Of a stretch of 64,000 nt of DNA, positions 31,992 to 40,702 are shown one piece after another (position 1 is the first letter of the stretch; each line of letters begins with the position of its first letter). Location: positions 248,001-312,000 of the forward strand of contig NZ_JANYMP010000002.1 in the NCBI RefSeq assembly GCF_025061645.1. The letters are read 5' to 3'. The notes beneath the pieces were generated by a model. That model made no database searches. It saw only the letters and a list, made by a program, of their open reading frames with translations, and was not told the origin of the DNA. Source of the stretch: Umezawaea endophytica (lineage in GTDB: Bacteria > Actinomycetota > Actinomycetes > Mycobacteriales > Pseudonocardiaceae). Both the position numbers and the translations under genes were made by a program.

Positions 31992-32846
31992 GTGACCGTC
32001 CTGGTAACCGCCGCGACCGGCACCACCGGCCGCGCCGTCGTCCACGCACTCCTGACCGCGGGGCAGGAAGTCCGCGCGCTCACCCGAAACCCGGCGACCG
32101 CGGACCTGCCCGACGGCGTCGAGGTCGTCAAGGGCGACCTCGACCGCCCCGACGACCTGGGCGCCGTGCTCGACGGCGTCGACCGGGTCTACTACCTGCC
32201 TGCCGGGGCCCGCGACCAGCAGGCCGTCGACCGGGCGGAGGACTTCCTCGCGCTGGCGGTGAAATCGGGGCTGCGCCGCGTGGTCGCCCTCACCGGCAGC
32301 GCGATCACCACCCGTCGGCCCGGCAGTTTCGAGCTGCTGCTCCAGGTGGAGCAACGCATTGAGGCATCCGGACTGGAGTGGACGCATGTTCGGCCGCACG
32401 AGTTCGCCGTGAACAAGCTCGACGTGTGGGCGCACTCGGTTCGCACGGAAGGCGTTGTCCGCAACGCCTTCCCGGACGGCACGGGTGTTCCGGTGCACGA
32501 GGCCGACATCGCCGAGGTCGCCGTCGTCGCGCTGCTGGAGGACGGGCACCACGGCAGGGCGTACACGCTGACCGGCCCGGAGAGGCTCACGCACCGGCAG
32601 CAGGCCGCCGCCGTCGCCGAGGGCATCGGCAGGCCGCTCAGGTTCGAACCGCTGACCTTCGGCCAGGCGCGGCGGAGCTACATCGAGGGCGGGTTCCCGA
32701 TGGAGATCGCCGAGTACATCCTGTGCTACCAGGCGGAATTCGCCGAGGAGCCGCCGGAGGTCTCGCCGGACTTCGAGCGGGTGACCGGCAGGCCGGGCCG
32801 CACCCTCGCCGAGTGGGCGCGCGACCACCGCGCGGACTTCGAGTAG
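31992..32846 (+). CDS. NmrA-like NAD(P)-binding protein 2
   Basis: This 284-residue protein starts at GTG 31992 after GGGAAG. VLVTAATGTTGRAVVHALL is the Rossmann loop; VRALTRNP, VVKGDLDRPDDLGAVLDGVDRVYYLP and VVALTGSAI follow as in NmrA/QorB proteins. The C-terminal part (YTLTGPERLTHRQQAAAVAEGIGRPL) is shared with the paralogue at 30302-31114. Probable NAD(P)H-dependent quinone reductase or sensor. It is likely under the AraC-type regulator upstream or an unidentified factor binding the inverted repeat at 31958-31979. Confidence 0.87.
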   Translation: MTVLVTAATGTTGRAVVHALLTAGQEVRALTRNPATADLPDGVEVVKGDLDRPDDLGAVLDGVDRVYYLPAGARDQQAVDRAEDFLALAVKSGLRRVVALTGSAITTRRPGSFELLLQVEQRIEASGLEWTHVRPHEFAVNKLDVWAHSVRTEGVVRNAFPDGTGVPVHEADIAEVAVVALLEDGHHGRAYTLTGPERLTHRQQAAAVAEGIGRPLRFEPLTFGQARRSYIEGGFPMEIAEYILCYQAEFAEEPPEVSPDFERVTGRPGRTLAEWARDHRADFE

Positions 32847-32964
32847 GCCCGAGAACCGGGCGGATCATGACGGGAAGCCGTCGAGATCGGTGAACGGGTG
32901 ACCGTTCGCGAAGCACTGCGTGATTCGACGCGTACCTTCGGTGACAGTCACTCGTTTGCGTTCC

Positions 32965-33020
32965 GCGGATGTGGTCGCATGTGACCGGCAAAACCGTCCA
33001 CATGCGACCACACGATCCGC
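32965..33020. terminator. Large imperfect hairpin between reductase gene 2 and tRNA-Arg
   Basis: GTGGTCGCATGTG (32971-32983) pairs perfectly with 32999-33011, and GCGGAT/ATCCGC extend the stem past a 3-nt bulge, with a 15-nt loop. It lies 67 bp beyond the tRNA 3' end on the minus strand and about 120 bp beyond the reductase stop on the plus strand. Probable terminator. Confidence 0.5.
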
Positions 33021-33086
33021 TCCGACCGATCGGGAACCGGGCGACTTTCGACCATGCCCGGTGTTCCGAATCGATCTGACCAGCAG

Positions 33087-33159
33087 CGCCCCCGGCAGGA
33101 TTCGAACCTGCGACCTCGGGATTAGAAGTCCCTCGCTCTCTCCACTGAGCTACGGAGGC
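33087..33159 (-). tRNA. tRNA-Arg (anticodon TCT)
   Basis: Read on the minus strand, the 73-nt cloverleaf begins GCCTCCG and its acceptor closes with CGGGGGC (one G-U pair), followed by discriminator G. The anticodon loop CTTCTAA gives TCT, decoding AGA. The T arm has GGTTCGAATCC. The CCA end is not encoded. AGA is a rare codon in this GC-rich genome. No truncated copy of its 3' end is seen nearby, so there is no sign of an integrated element. Confidence 0.96.
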
Positions 33160-33286
33160 TAGAGGGGATGCCGACCACGTGCCGTAGCAGCGTAGCCGTC
33201 CCCAACGGTCTCATCGCCGGAGGACGTTTGGTCGTTTCCGTTCGGAGACCCGAATACTGGTTAAGAAAGGCCGAAAGTGACGCAGA

Positions 33287-34360
33287 TCACCTTGGGGGCC
33301 GGGTGGATGCCCGCAACACGAGTTCCACCGGCACCCTGATCGGTCCGCCGGGGCTCTCGCCGTCGAGCAGTCTCAGCGCCAGTTCGCCCGCTCTTCGCCC
33401 TTTTTCGGCCAGTGGCTGCCTGACCGTCGTCAGCGGCGGGTCGGCGTGCTTGGCGTCCGGCACGTCGTCGAAGCCGGTGACCGACACGTCGTCCGGCGTG
33501 GAAAGCCCGGCGTCGCGCACGGCCCGCAGGGCGCCGAAGGCGAGTTCGTCGGACGCGCAGAGCAGGGCGGTGGGTCTGGGATCCCGCTCCAGCAGCCATC
33601 TCGTGCCCGCGCGGCCCAGTTCCCGTCTGCTGCCGCTGGCCTCCCAGACCGGCACGTCGGTGATCCCGGCGTCCGCCAGCACGTCGAGGTAGCCCGCCAG
33701 CCGGTCCCTGGTGACGCGGAACGACGCCTCGGCCCGGCGGCGCTCGTCCACCGGTCCGGTCCTGCCGCCGGGGCGCAGCGCGAACGTGAGCACGCCGAAG
33801 TGGCGATGCCCCAACAGGAGTAGGTGCTCTGCGGCCGAACGGGCGCCACCGGTGTCGTCCACTTCGACGCGCGCGGCGCCCGCGAGCACGGGTTGGTCCA
33901 CGACCACCATGGGCAGCCCGCGGGCGCGCACGGCGGCGAGCGCGGGCGCGTCGTCGGGCAGGGAGTACGCGACGAACACGTCGGCCTGCGCCCTGGCCAC
34001 GGTCTCCGGCCTCGGGCCACCGGTCTCGTTCCCCGGCATCAGCACCAGGCAGTGGTCACGACCGTCCACAGTGGACGCCAGTCCGTCGAGCACCACGCTG
34101 ACCGCCGGATCGGAGAACGCCGCGGTCAGCGGCTGGCCGAGCATGAAGCCCACGGCGGCGCTGGACCGGGTCGCGAGGCTGCGGGCCACGGGGTCCGGGC
34201 CGGAGTAGCCGAGTTCGAGCGCGGCGGCCAGTATCCGCTCGCGCAGCGCGGTGGAGAGCTGGTCCGGCCGGTTGTAGGCGTTGGACACCGTGGCGCGCGA
34301 AACCCCGACGACACCGGCGACGGTGTCGAGGGTCGGCTTGCGCGGTCGGGCGATGTCCAC
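33287..34360 (-). CDS. LacI-family transcriptional repressor
   Basis: A 357-residue regulator. The N-terminal LacI headpiece is PTLDTVAGVVGVSRATVSNAYNRPDQLSTALRERIL, followed by the hinge and a periplasmic-binding-protein-like core: VGFMLGQPLTAAFSDPAV, VDDTGGARSAAEHLLLLGHRHFGVL, TALLCASDELAFGALRAVRDAGLSTPDDVSVTGFDDVPDA and LTTVRQPLAEKG. GTG 34360 is preferred because TACCCT stands 7 nt upstream (leaderless); ATG 34378 in frame is an alternative. A perfect palindrome in the divergent spacer is the likely operator. It probably represses itself and the MFS transporter. The ligand, normally a sugar or nucleoside, is not known. Confidence 0.9.
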   Translation of the reverse strand: MDIARPRKPTLDTVAGVVGVSRATVSNAYNRPDQLSTALRERILAAALELGYSGPDPVARSLATRSSAAVGFMLGQPLTAAFSDPAVSVVLDGLASTVDGRDHCLVLMPGNETGGPRPETVARAQADVFVAYSLPDDAPALAAVRARGLPMVVVDQPVLAGAARVEVDDTGGARSAAEHLLLLGHRHFGVLTFALRPGGRTGPVDERRRAEASFRVTRDRLAGYLDVLADAGITDVPVWEASGSRRELGRAGTRWLLERDPRPTALLCASDELAFGALRAVRDAGLSTPDDVSVTGFDDVPDAKHADPPLTTVRQPLAEKGRRAGELALRLLDGESPGGPIRVPVELVLRASTRPPR

Positions 34361-34405
34361 ACCGCAGAGGGTAGCCATCGGCCGCGATGATCGGACTGGA
34401 CGGAT

Positions 34406-34419
34406 CTGAAGCGCTTCAG
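34406..34419. promoter_or_regulatory. LacI-type palindromic operator
   Basis: CTGAAGCGCTTCAG is a perfect 14-bp palindrome with the central CG typical of LacI-family operators. It lies in the 93-bp spacer between the LacI gene and the MFS gene. Confidence 0.7.
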
Positions 34420-34453
34420 TCATGCTGGTGGCGATCCGTGGAGGAGGACCGCC

Positions 34454-35653
34454 TTGCCGTCACCCCGACTGGCCGTTTTCGTCGTCTTCGTCTTCAACGG
34501 CGCGGTCTTCGGCTCGTGGGCCGCCCGCGTGCCCGCGCTCGCGACCCAGGTCGGCGCCCAGGAGGGCACGCTCGGACTCGCGCTGCTCGGCGCCAGCGTC
34601 GGCCTCGCGCTCACCGCGCCGTTCGCCGCCCGCGTCTGCGCGGCCCTCGGCGCCCGCCGCGTCGTGCTGGCCAGCGGCGTCGCCAGCGCGCTGGTCCTCC
34701 CGCTGCTGGCGCTCGCGTCGACCCCGCTGCACCTCGGCCTGGTGCTGTTCCTGCTGGGGTCGAGCATCGCGGCGCTGGACGTGTCGATGAACATCGCGGC
34801 GGTCGGCGTCCTGCGGGAGCTGGACCGGCCGCTGATGCCGCAGTTCCACGCGGGTTTCAGCTTCGGCGGCCTGATCGGCTCGATCGGCGCCGCGGTCGCC
34901 GCCGCCGCGTCCTGGAAGCCGCTGCCGCACTTCCTGGTCGCCGCGGCGGTGGGACTCCTGGTCCTGCTGCTGGTCCACCGCAGGGTGCCCGGCGAGTCCG
35001 GTGAACGCGACCGCGAGGTCGCCGTCGGCCCGCAGCCGACCGTGCTGCGCCGTCCGGTGCTGTGGCTGCTGGCGGGCATCGCGTTCTGCTCCGCCATCGC
35101 GGAGGGCGCGTCGGCCGACTGGTCCGCGCTGTTCCTGGTGCGGGAACGGGGGATGGGCGACGCCGCCGCTGCCGCCGCGTACGCCGTGTTCTCCATCACC
35201 ATGGCCGTCGCCCGGCTGTCCGGCGAGCCCGTCCAGCGCCGGTGGGGCCCCTACCGGCTGCTGATCGGCGGAGCGGTCGTCGCGTCCATCGGACTGGCCA
35301 CCGCCGTGGTCGTCCCGACACCCGCCTCGGGCTACCTCGGGTTCGCGCTCGCCGGGCTGGGGCTGGCGTTCGCGTTCCCGGTGGTCATGGACCTGGCCGG
35401 GGAGGCGGGACGTCGAGCCGACGGAACCGGCGGCGAGAGGGAACTGGGCCTGGTCACGACCGTGGCGTACACCGGCTTCCTGGCCGGGCCGCCCATCGTC
35501 GGCGGGCTGGCCCACCTCAGCTCGCTCACGGTGTCGCTCGGCGTGGTCGCGGGCGTCTGCGCGCTCATGGTGCCCGCCGTCTGGTTCGCCGCCCGCTCCC
35601 GCGCCCGAGAACTCGCCGCTACGCCACCGGAATCCGTGCCAGCGCGGCCTTGA
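34454..35653 (+). CDS. MFS transporter
   Basis: A 399-residue inner-membrane protein with about 12 hydrophobic helices in two halves. It begins RLAVFVVFVFNGAVFGSWAARVPALATQVGA, which is typical of the FucP/YbjJ-like MFS group. FHAGFSFGGLIGSIGAA and the second-half WSALFLVRERGMGDAAAAAAYAVFSITMAVARLSG are also characteristic. TTG 34454 follows GAGGAGGA by 5 nt. Substrate unknown; control by the divergent LacI regulator suggests a sugar, sugar alcohol or related compound. Its 3' end overlaps the convergent DUF3558 gene by 35 bp. Confidence 0.87.
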   Translation: MPSPRLAVFVVFVFNGAVFGSWAARVPALATQVGAQEGTLGLALLGASVGLALTAPFAARVCAALGARRVVLASGVASALVLPLLALASTPLHLGLVLFLLGSSIAALDVSMNIAAVGVLRELDRPLMPQFHAGFSFGGLIGSIGAAVAAAASWKPLPHFLVAAAVGLLVLLLVHRRVPGESGERDREVAVGPQPTVLRRPVLWLLAGIAFCSAIAEGASADWSALFLVRERGMGDAAAAAAYAVFSITMAVARLSGEPVQRRWGPYRLLIGGAVVASIGLATAVVVPTPASGYLGFALAGLGLAFAFPVVMDLAGEAGRRADGTGGERELGLVTTVAYTGFLAGPPIVGGLAHLSSLTVSLGVVAGVCALMVPAVWFAARSRARELAATPPESVPARP

Positions 35654-36212
35654 GCAGCGGAGCCATGACCACCACCATCTGGTCGGGCACACCGCCCGTC
35701 TGGGCCATCGCCACCAGGATGCTGCGGTTCGCGTTCACGGCGACCGTCGCGGTGCAGACTTCCTCCGGGCCGCTCAACTGGCAGAACATCCACGTCGAGT
35801 GGCCCTCCACGAGCTGTTCCTTGCCGCCCTTCTGCCGTTCCCGCACCTGCTCGTAGCGCTGGTAGAGGGCCGTGACGACGGTCCGCCCGTTCTGGCTGCC
35901 GTCGTTCAGCAGGTACTGGCACGACTCCTGGATCGTGTCGTCCTGGCGGCGGGGGTCGCGCTTGAGCACGCCGATGCCCTTGAGGTCGTTCGCGTCCAGC
36001 ATCTTGCACGGGTCGACGCCCGCGACCGTGCGGGGCGTCGCGACCTTCGGGGCGGGCCCACCGGGGGCCGACGACGACGGTGCCGACGACTTCGTCGAGG
36101 TCGTCGTCTGGACGCTCGGATCGGGCAGCGCTGAGCCGTTGATCGAGTAGCTGCAGCCCGCTAGGGCCAAGGCCGCCACCGCGAACGGCAGCGCGCGAGA
36201 AGGGCGGTTCAC
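35619..36212 (-). CDS. DUF3558 lipoprotein
   Basis: The product is 197 residues from GTG 36212. A short signal sequence ends in the lipobox LALAGC, so the protein is expected to be lipid-anchored outside the membrane. A Ser/Thr/Pro linker leads to the DUF3558 domain, with VDPCKMLDANDLKGIGV and a second Cys in IQESCQYLL, followed by a TWMFCQL and EEVCTATV pair. DUF3558 proteins are abundant in Pseudonocardiales and mycobacteria; their function is not established. TACGGT 8 nt before the start suggests a leaderless transcript. Confidence 0.87.
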   Translation of the reverse strand: MNRPSRALPFAVAALALAGCSYSINGSALPDPSVQTTTSTKSSAPSSSAPGGPAPKVATPRTVAGVDPCKMLDANDLKGIGVLKRDPRRQDDTIQESCQYLLNDGSQNGRTVVTALYQRYEQVRERQKGGKEQLVEGHSTWMFCQLSGPEEVCTATVAVNANRSILVAMAQTGGVPDQMVVVMAPLLKAALARIPVA

Positions 36213-36326
36213 GGGGCGAAACCGTAGTGGGTGGCGCGCGTGCCGCCTCCGCTCGGCCACGCCCGCCGCCGACGTGCGGGAACAGGCCGGGGAACAGGGG
36301 CGTGACAGGCGGCCTAGGCTCGATGC

Positions 36327-38300
36327 GTGTCATCCGAAGCCCTCACCGACGTCGAGTCCGCGCCGAGCCCCCGCAGGAGGCGCACGGGACTCGTCCCCCT
36401 GCTGGTGGTCGGCGCGGGCGTCGCGGCTCTGGTCGCGGCCGGACTGCTGGCCGCGACGGGCAACGACCGCACCGGCCTGATCGTGGTCCGGGTCCTCACC
36501 GAGTCCGCGGCGGTGGTGACCATCGGGTCGCTGCTGCTGGCCGCGTTCCTGGTGCCGCCGCAGAGTTCCGGGCTGCTGGCCGCCGACGGGTACGCGGCGC
36601 TGCGCACCGCCGGGTGGACGGCGCTGCTGTGGACGCTCGGCGCCGTGCTGGCCGTGCCGTTCACCGCCGCCGACGCCGTCGGGCAACCCGTGTCCGTCAT
36701 GTTCAACCCGGCCGAGCTGCTCCAGGCCGCCGGGTTCATCGAGCAGGCCCGCGCGTGGATGATCACCGCCGTCGTCGTGGCGCTGATCGCGCTGGGCAGC
36801 ACGATCGTCCTGTCGTGGGGCTGGACGGCGGTCCTGTTCTTCCTGTCGCTGTTCGCCCTGCTCCCGGTCGCGGTCACCGGGCACTCCTCCGGTGGCGGCT
36901 CGCACGACATGGCCACCAACAGCCTGCTGTTCCACCTCGTGGGCGCCGCGCTGTGGGTCGGGGGCCTGATCGCGCTGCTGACCCACGGCCGCCGCAGGGG
37001 GTCCGACCTGGCGCTGGCCACGACCAGGTTCTCCGCCATCGCGCTCGTCTGCTGGATCGTGATGGCCGTCTCCGGCGTGATCAACGCGCTGGTGCGGCTG
37101 CCGCTGGGCGACCTGTTCACCACGAACTATGGCCTGCTCGTGGTCGCCAAGATCGCTGCTCTGCTCCTGCTCGGCGGGTTCGGCTACCTGCAACGGGTCC
37201 GCGGCGTCCGCGACGTCGTGCGGACCGGTTCCAGCTCCGCGCTGCTGCGGTTGGCGGGCATCGAGGTCCTGCTGATGTTCGTCACGCTCGGCATCGCGGC
37301 GGCGCTGAGCCGCACGCCCCCGCCGACCGACGGCAGGTCGCTGCCCAGCAGGGTCGAGCTGTACATCGGCTACGACCTCGCGGGCGCGCCCACCTCGTTC
37401 CGGCTGTTCTTCGACTGGCGGTTCGACCTCATCTTCGGCACCGCGTCCATCGCGCTCGCGGTCCTGTACCTGGCGGGCGTCCGCAGGCTCCGCAAGCGCG
37501 GCGACGCGTGGCCGGTCGGCCGCACGGTGGCCTGGGTGCTCGGCTGCGCCACGATCCTGCTCGCCACGTCCTCCGGCATCGGCCGGTACGCGCCCGCGAT
37601 GTTCAGCGTGCACATGGGGGCGCACATGCTGCTCTCCATGTTGGCGCCGATCCTGCTGGTGCTCGGCGGCCCCGTGACGCTCGCGCTGCGCGCGCTGCCG
37701 ACGTCCGGCAAGGACGGACCGACCGGTCCGCGCGACTGGATCCTGGCGTTCGTCCAGTCGCCGGTCGCGAAGCTGCTGACGAACCCGTTCGTCGCGCTGT
37801 TCCTGTTCGTGGGCTCGTTCTACGGCCTGTACTTCTCCGGCCTGTTCGACGCCGCGCTGCCCAGCCACTGGGCGCACCTCGCGATGAACGCCCACTTCAT
37901 CCTGGTCGGCTACGTCTTCTACTGGCCGGTGATCGGCATCGACCCGGCGCCGAACCGCCTGCCCCCGCTGGGGCGCCTCGGGTTGCTGTTCGCGTCGATC
38001 CCGTTCCACGCGTTCTTCGGCATCACGCTGATGAGCTCGCAGACCGTCATCGGCGAGAACTTCTACCGCGCCCTCGGCCTGCCGTGGGTCACGTCGAGGC
38101 TGGAGGACCAGCGGCTCGGCGGCGGTATCGCCTGGGCGGCCGGTGAACTGCCGCTGCTGGTCGTGATGGTGGCGCTGCTCGTGCAGTGGGCCAGGTCCGA
38201 CAACCGCGACGCCCGCCGGTCGGACCGGCGGGCGGACGGTGACGGCGACGCGGACCTGGCCGCGTACAACGCGATGCTGAAGAAGATGTCGGGGGACTAG
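36327..38300 (+). CDS. CopD-CtaG (cytochrome c oxidase assembly) fusion membrane protein
   Basis: A 657-residue polytopic protein. The N-terminal half is a CopD-type copper resistance/transport domain, with VAVTGHSSGGGSHDMATNSLLFHLVGAALWVGGLIALL providing conserved His. The C-terminal half is the caa3_CtaG domain with FSVHMGAHMLLSMLAPILLVLG, SHWAHLAMNAHFILVGYVFYWPVIGIDP and FHAFFGITLM. About 14 membrane helices are visible. It is thought to handle copper for cytochrome oxidase assembly. GTG 36327 has TAGGCT 6 nt upstream, so it may be leaderless. Its stop overlaps the convergent ABC permease stop in CTAG. Confidence 0.88.
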   Translation: MSSEALTDVESAPSPRRRRTGLVPLLVVGAGVAALVAAGLLAATGNDRTGLIVVRVLTESAAVVTIGSLLLAAFLVPPQSSGLLAADGYAALRTAGWTALLWTLGAVLAVPFTAADAVGQPVSVMFNPAELLQAAGFIEQARAWMITAVVVALIALGSTIVLSWGWTAVLFFLSLFALLPVAVTGHSSGGGSHDMATNSLLFHLVGAALWVGGLIALLTHGRRRGSDLALATTRFSAIALVCWIVMAVSGVINALVRLPLGDLFTTNYGLLVVAKIAALLLLGGFGYLQRVRGVRDVVRTGSSSALLRLAGIEVLLMFVTLGIAAALSRTPPPTDGRSLPSRVELYIGYDLAGAPTSFRLFFDWRFDLIFGTASIALAVLYLAGVRRLRKRGDAWPVGRTVAWVLGCATILLATSSGIGRYAPAMFSVHMGAHMLLSMLAPILLVLGGPVTLALRALPTSGKDGPTGPRDWILAFVQSPVAKLLTNPFVALFLFVGSFYGLYFSGLFDAALPSHWAHLAMNAHFILVGYVFYWPVIGIDPAPNRLPPLGRLGLLFASIPFHAFFGITLMSSQTVIGENFYRALGLPWVTSRLEDQRLGGGIAWAAGELPLLVVMVALLVQWARSDNRDARRSDRRADGDGDADLAAYNAMLKKMSGD

Positions 38301-39121
38301 AGCGGCTTGCGGAAGCCCTTCACCGCGAACGCCCCGCCGACGGCGGCGATCACCAGGCTCGTCACGATCGCCGCCACCGCGCCGGTGACGGGCTGGGCCA
38401 GTGCGAGACCCCGTGCCGCGTCGACTGCGTGGGTGAGCGGGTTGACGTTCGCGATGGCCTGCAACCACCCCGGCAGACCGCTGATCGGCACGTACGCGCT
38501 GGAGGCGAACATCAGCGGGAAGATCGCCAGGAAGCCGACGGTCTGCATCAGCTCGGCGTTGCGCAGCCACGCGGCGATGGCCAGGAACACCCAGCCGAGG
38601 CCCCAGCCGACGACCAGCGAGAGCGCGAGCGCCCCGAGGACGCCGAAGAACCCACCGGCGGGGGAGAAGCCGAAGATCGTGACCGCGAAGGCGATCATGA
38701 CCAGGAGCTGCATCGCGTTGCGCACCAGGTCCGACAGGCTGCGCGCGATCAGCACCGAGCTGAGCCGGATCGGCAGCGACCGGAACCGCGCCAGCACGCC
38801 GTTCTTCATGTCGGTCACCAGGCCGACACCGGCCTGGAGCGCGGACTGCATCGCGGTGTTGACCAGGATCGCGGGCATCAGGAAGTCGATGTAGGCCACG
38901 CCCTGCGGGAAGCCCGGCGTGTTCGCGATGCTGCTGAAGATCTGGCTGAACAGCGTCAGCATGATCAGCGGTTGCAGGACGCTGAAGACCACCATGCGCG
39001 GATCGCTGACGACCGCGCGGAGGGATCTCTGCGTCAGCACGAGGACCTGGGTGGCGAAACCGCTGCCGCGCCACGCGGTGGGGGTCGCCGCGGTGGGCGC
39101 CGGAGCGAGTGTGGAGGTCAT
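38297..39121 (-). CDS. ABC-2 type transporter permease, DrrB-like
   Basis: A 274-residue permease with six hydrophobic helices, starting at ATG 39121 because AGGAG is 6 nt upstream; ATG 39127 would touch that site. The features VVFSVLQPLIMLTLFSQIF, the NTAMQSALQAGVGLVTDMKNGVLARFRSLPI loop and FPLMFASSAYVPISGLPGWLQAIANVNPLTHAVDAARGL are characteristic of the daunorubicin-resistance DrrB family. It follows the ATPase gene by 13 bp. The pair probably exports a lipophilic compound or drug. It is the last gene of a TetR-controlled operon. Confidence 0.9.
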   Translation of the reverse strand: MTSTLAPAPTAATPTAWRGSGFATQVLVLTQRSLRAVVSDPRMVVFSVLQPLIMLTLFSQIFSSIANTPGFPQGVAYIDFLMPAILVNTAMQSALQAGVGLVTDMKNGVLARFRSLPIRLSSVLIARSLSDLVRNAMQLLVMIAFAVTIFGFSPAGGFFGVLGALALSLVVGWGLGWVFLAIAAWLRNAELMQTVGFLAIFPLMFASSAYVPISGLPGWLQAIANVNPLTHAVDAARGLALAQPVTGAVAAIVTSLVIAAVGGAFAVKGFRKPL

Positions 39122-39134
39122 GCCCATCTCCTGT

Positions 39135-40073
39135 TCAGGCGGCCTTGTTGGCGGCGAGGGTGAGGTACACGTCGTCGAGCGTCGGTTCGCCGAGGGCCAG
39201 TTCGGTGGCCTCCAGGCCGACCTCGTCGAGCGCGCGGACCACCACGGCCAGCTCGCGGGACGCGGTCACGGGCGCGGTGAGGGTGTTGTGCTCGACGTCG
39301 AGCACGGGGTGCAGGCCCGCCCGCACCAGCGACTCCACGGCCTTCGGCAGGTCCGTCGCGGAGGCGAGGGTCACGGTGACCGAGCGCTGGCCGACCTGGG
39401 CCTTGAGCTCGGAACTGGTGCCGGAGGCGACGACGCGGCCCTCGGACAGGACGGTGATCGAGTCGGCCAACCGGTCGGCCTCGTCCAGGTACTGCGTGGT
39501 CAGCAGCACGGTCGTGCCGTCGGAGACCAGCTTCTCCACGATCTCCCACATGCTCAGCCTGCTCGACGGGTCGAGCCCGGTCGTCGGCTCGTCCAGGAAG
39601 ATCACGTCCGGGCGGCCGACGAGGCCCGCCGCCAGGTCGAGGCGCCTGCGCATGCCACCCGAGTAGGTGCGCGACGGGCGCTTCGCCGCGTCCGCGAGGT
39701 CGAACAGCTCCAGCAGTTCAGCGGCGCGCTGCCGCGCCTCCCGTGGGCTCGCGCCGAGCAGCCTGGCGATCAGCACCAGGTTGTCGGTGCCGGACAACTG
39801 CTCGTCCACGGCGGCGAACTGGCCCGTCAGGCCGATCCGGCTGCGCACGTCGTGCGCCTGCCCGACCACGTCGAACCCGCCGACCCGCGCGGTGCCGGAA
39901 TCGGGCGGCAGCAACGTGGTCAGGACGTTGACGAGGGTCGTCTTGCCCGCGCCGTTGTGGCCCAGCAGGCCGAGCACGGTGCCCCTCGGTACCGCGATGC
40001 TCACCCCGTCGAGCGCCTTCACGTCGCCGAACGCCTTGACGACGTCCCGCGCCTCGATCATCAGGTCGGTCAT
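39135..40073 (-). CDS. ABC transporter ATP-binding protein, DrrA-like
   Basis: This 312-residue ATPase has Walker A GHNGAGKTT (38-46), signature YSGGMRRRLDLA (137-148), Walker B VIFLDEP (157-163), and a D-loop with TTGLDPSSR. The C-terminal DUF4162-like extension, ending ELALGEPTLDDVYLTLA, is typical of drug-exporting DrrA proteins. ATG 40073 overlaps the TGA of the TetR gene (ATGA), giving translational coupling. It energises the permease encoded immediately downstream. Confidence 0.93.
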   Translation of the reverse strand: MTDLMIEARDVVKAFGDVKALDGVSIAVPRGTVLGLLGHNGAGKTTLVNVLTTLLPPDSGTARVGGFDVVGQAHDVRSRIGLTGQFAAVDEQLSGTDNLVLIARLLGASPREARQRAAELLELFDLADAAKRPSRTYSGGMRRRLDLAAGLVGRPDVIFLDEPTTGLDPSSRLSMWEIVEKLVSDGTTVLLTTQYLDEADRLADSITVLSEGRVVASGTSSELKAQVGQRSVTVTLASATDLPKAVESLVRAGLHPVLDVEHNTLTAPVTASRELAVVVRALDEVGLEATELALGEPTLDDVYLTLAANKAA

Positions 40074-40690
40074 TGCTCTCCCCCTGTCCGGATGGTGCCG
40101 TGCAGGAACAGCTCGACGAGCTGCTCCGATTCCGCCGCGCCCTCGCCGAACCCCTGGTGCTGCATGCGGTTCGTGAACACGAAGCCCATGAGCAGCCGGG
40201 CCGCCAGCAGCGGTTCGACCCGCAGCCGGTCGGCGTCGGGCTCGAACAGCTCGGCGACGCGCCGCATGACCCGCTGCATCTCCTCGGGCGGGCCCTTGCG
40301 CTCGCCGCCCTCCTTGTGCGGCTCGAACCCCGTGTCGCGCAAGGCGCTCATGAGCGACCAGAGGCGGTCGAGGTAGCCCGTGACGGCCTTGACCGCGCCG
40401 GTCAGCCGCTCCTCGATCGGGGCGGTCACCTCGATGCGGTCGATCAACTCGATCTCGGTGTTCGGCTCCATGGCGCTGCGCAGCGCGCACGTCAGCAGTT
40501 CCTGCTTGTCCTTGAAAGCCCGGAAGACCGTGCCCTCCGCGACCTCGGCGGCCTTGGCGATCTGGTTGGTGGTGACGTTCGCGCCGTGCACGAGCAGCAG
40601 CGGGATCGTGGCCTGGACGAGCGCTTCGCGGCGGTCTTCCAGGCTCATCGCCGGGGCTCGGCGGCGGCGGGGGGTGGCTTCGTCGGGCAT
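40070..40690 (-). CDS. TetR-family repressor of the DrrAB-type transporter
   Basis: The product is 206 residues from ATG 40690. The HTH reads REALVQATIPLLLVHGANVTTNQIAKAAEVAEGTVFRAFKDKQELL. The C-terminal domain resembles the transporter-associated TetR group. The promoter is unusually legible on the minus strand: TTGACA at 40721-40726, an 18-bp spacer formed by operator 1, and TACAGT at 40697-40702, 6 nt before the ATG (leaderless). It heads the operon with the ATPase and permease genes, so it autoregulates and controls drug export. The inducer is unknown. Confidence 0.9.
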   Translation of the reverse strand: MPDEATPRRRRAPAMSLEDRREALVQATIPLLLVHGANVTTNQIAKAAEVAEGTVFRAFKDKQELLTCALRSAMEPNTEIELIDRIEVTAPIEERLTGAVKAVTGYLDRLWSLMSALRDTGFEPHKEGGERKGPPEEMQRVMRRVAELFEPDADRLRVEPLLAARLLMGFVFTNRMQHQGFGEGAAESEQLVELFLHGTIRTGGEQ

Positions 40691-40702
40691 GTCGCCACTG
40701 TA

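Noticed and set aside
33087-33159. tRNA-Arg as an integration site of a mobile element
   Set aside because: No integrase gene and no repeated tRNA 3' end were found on either side.
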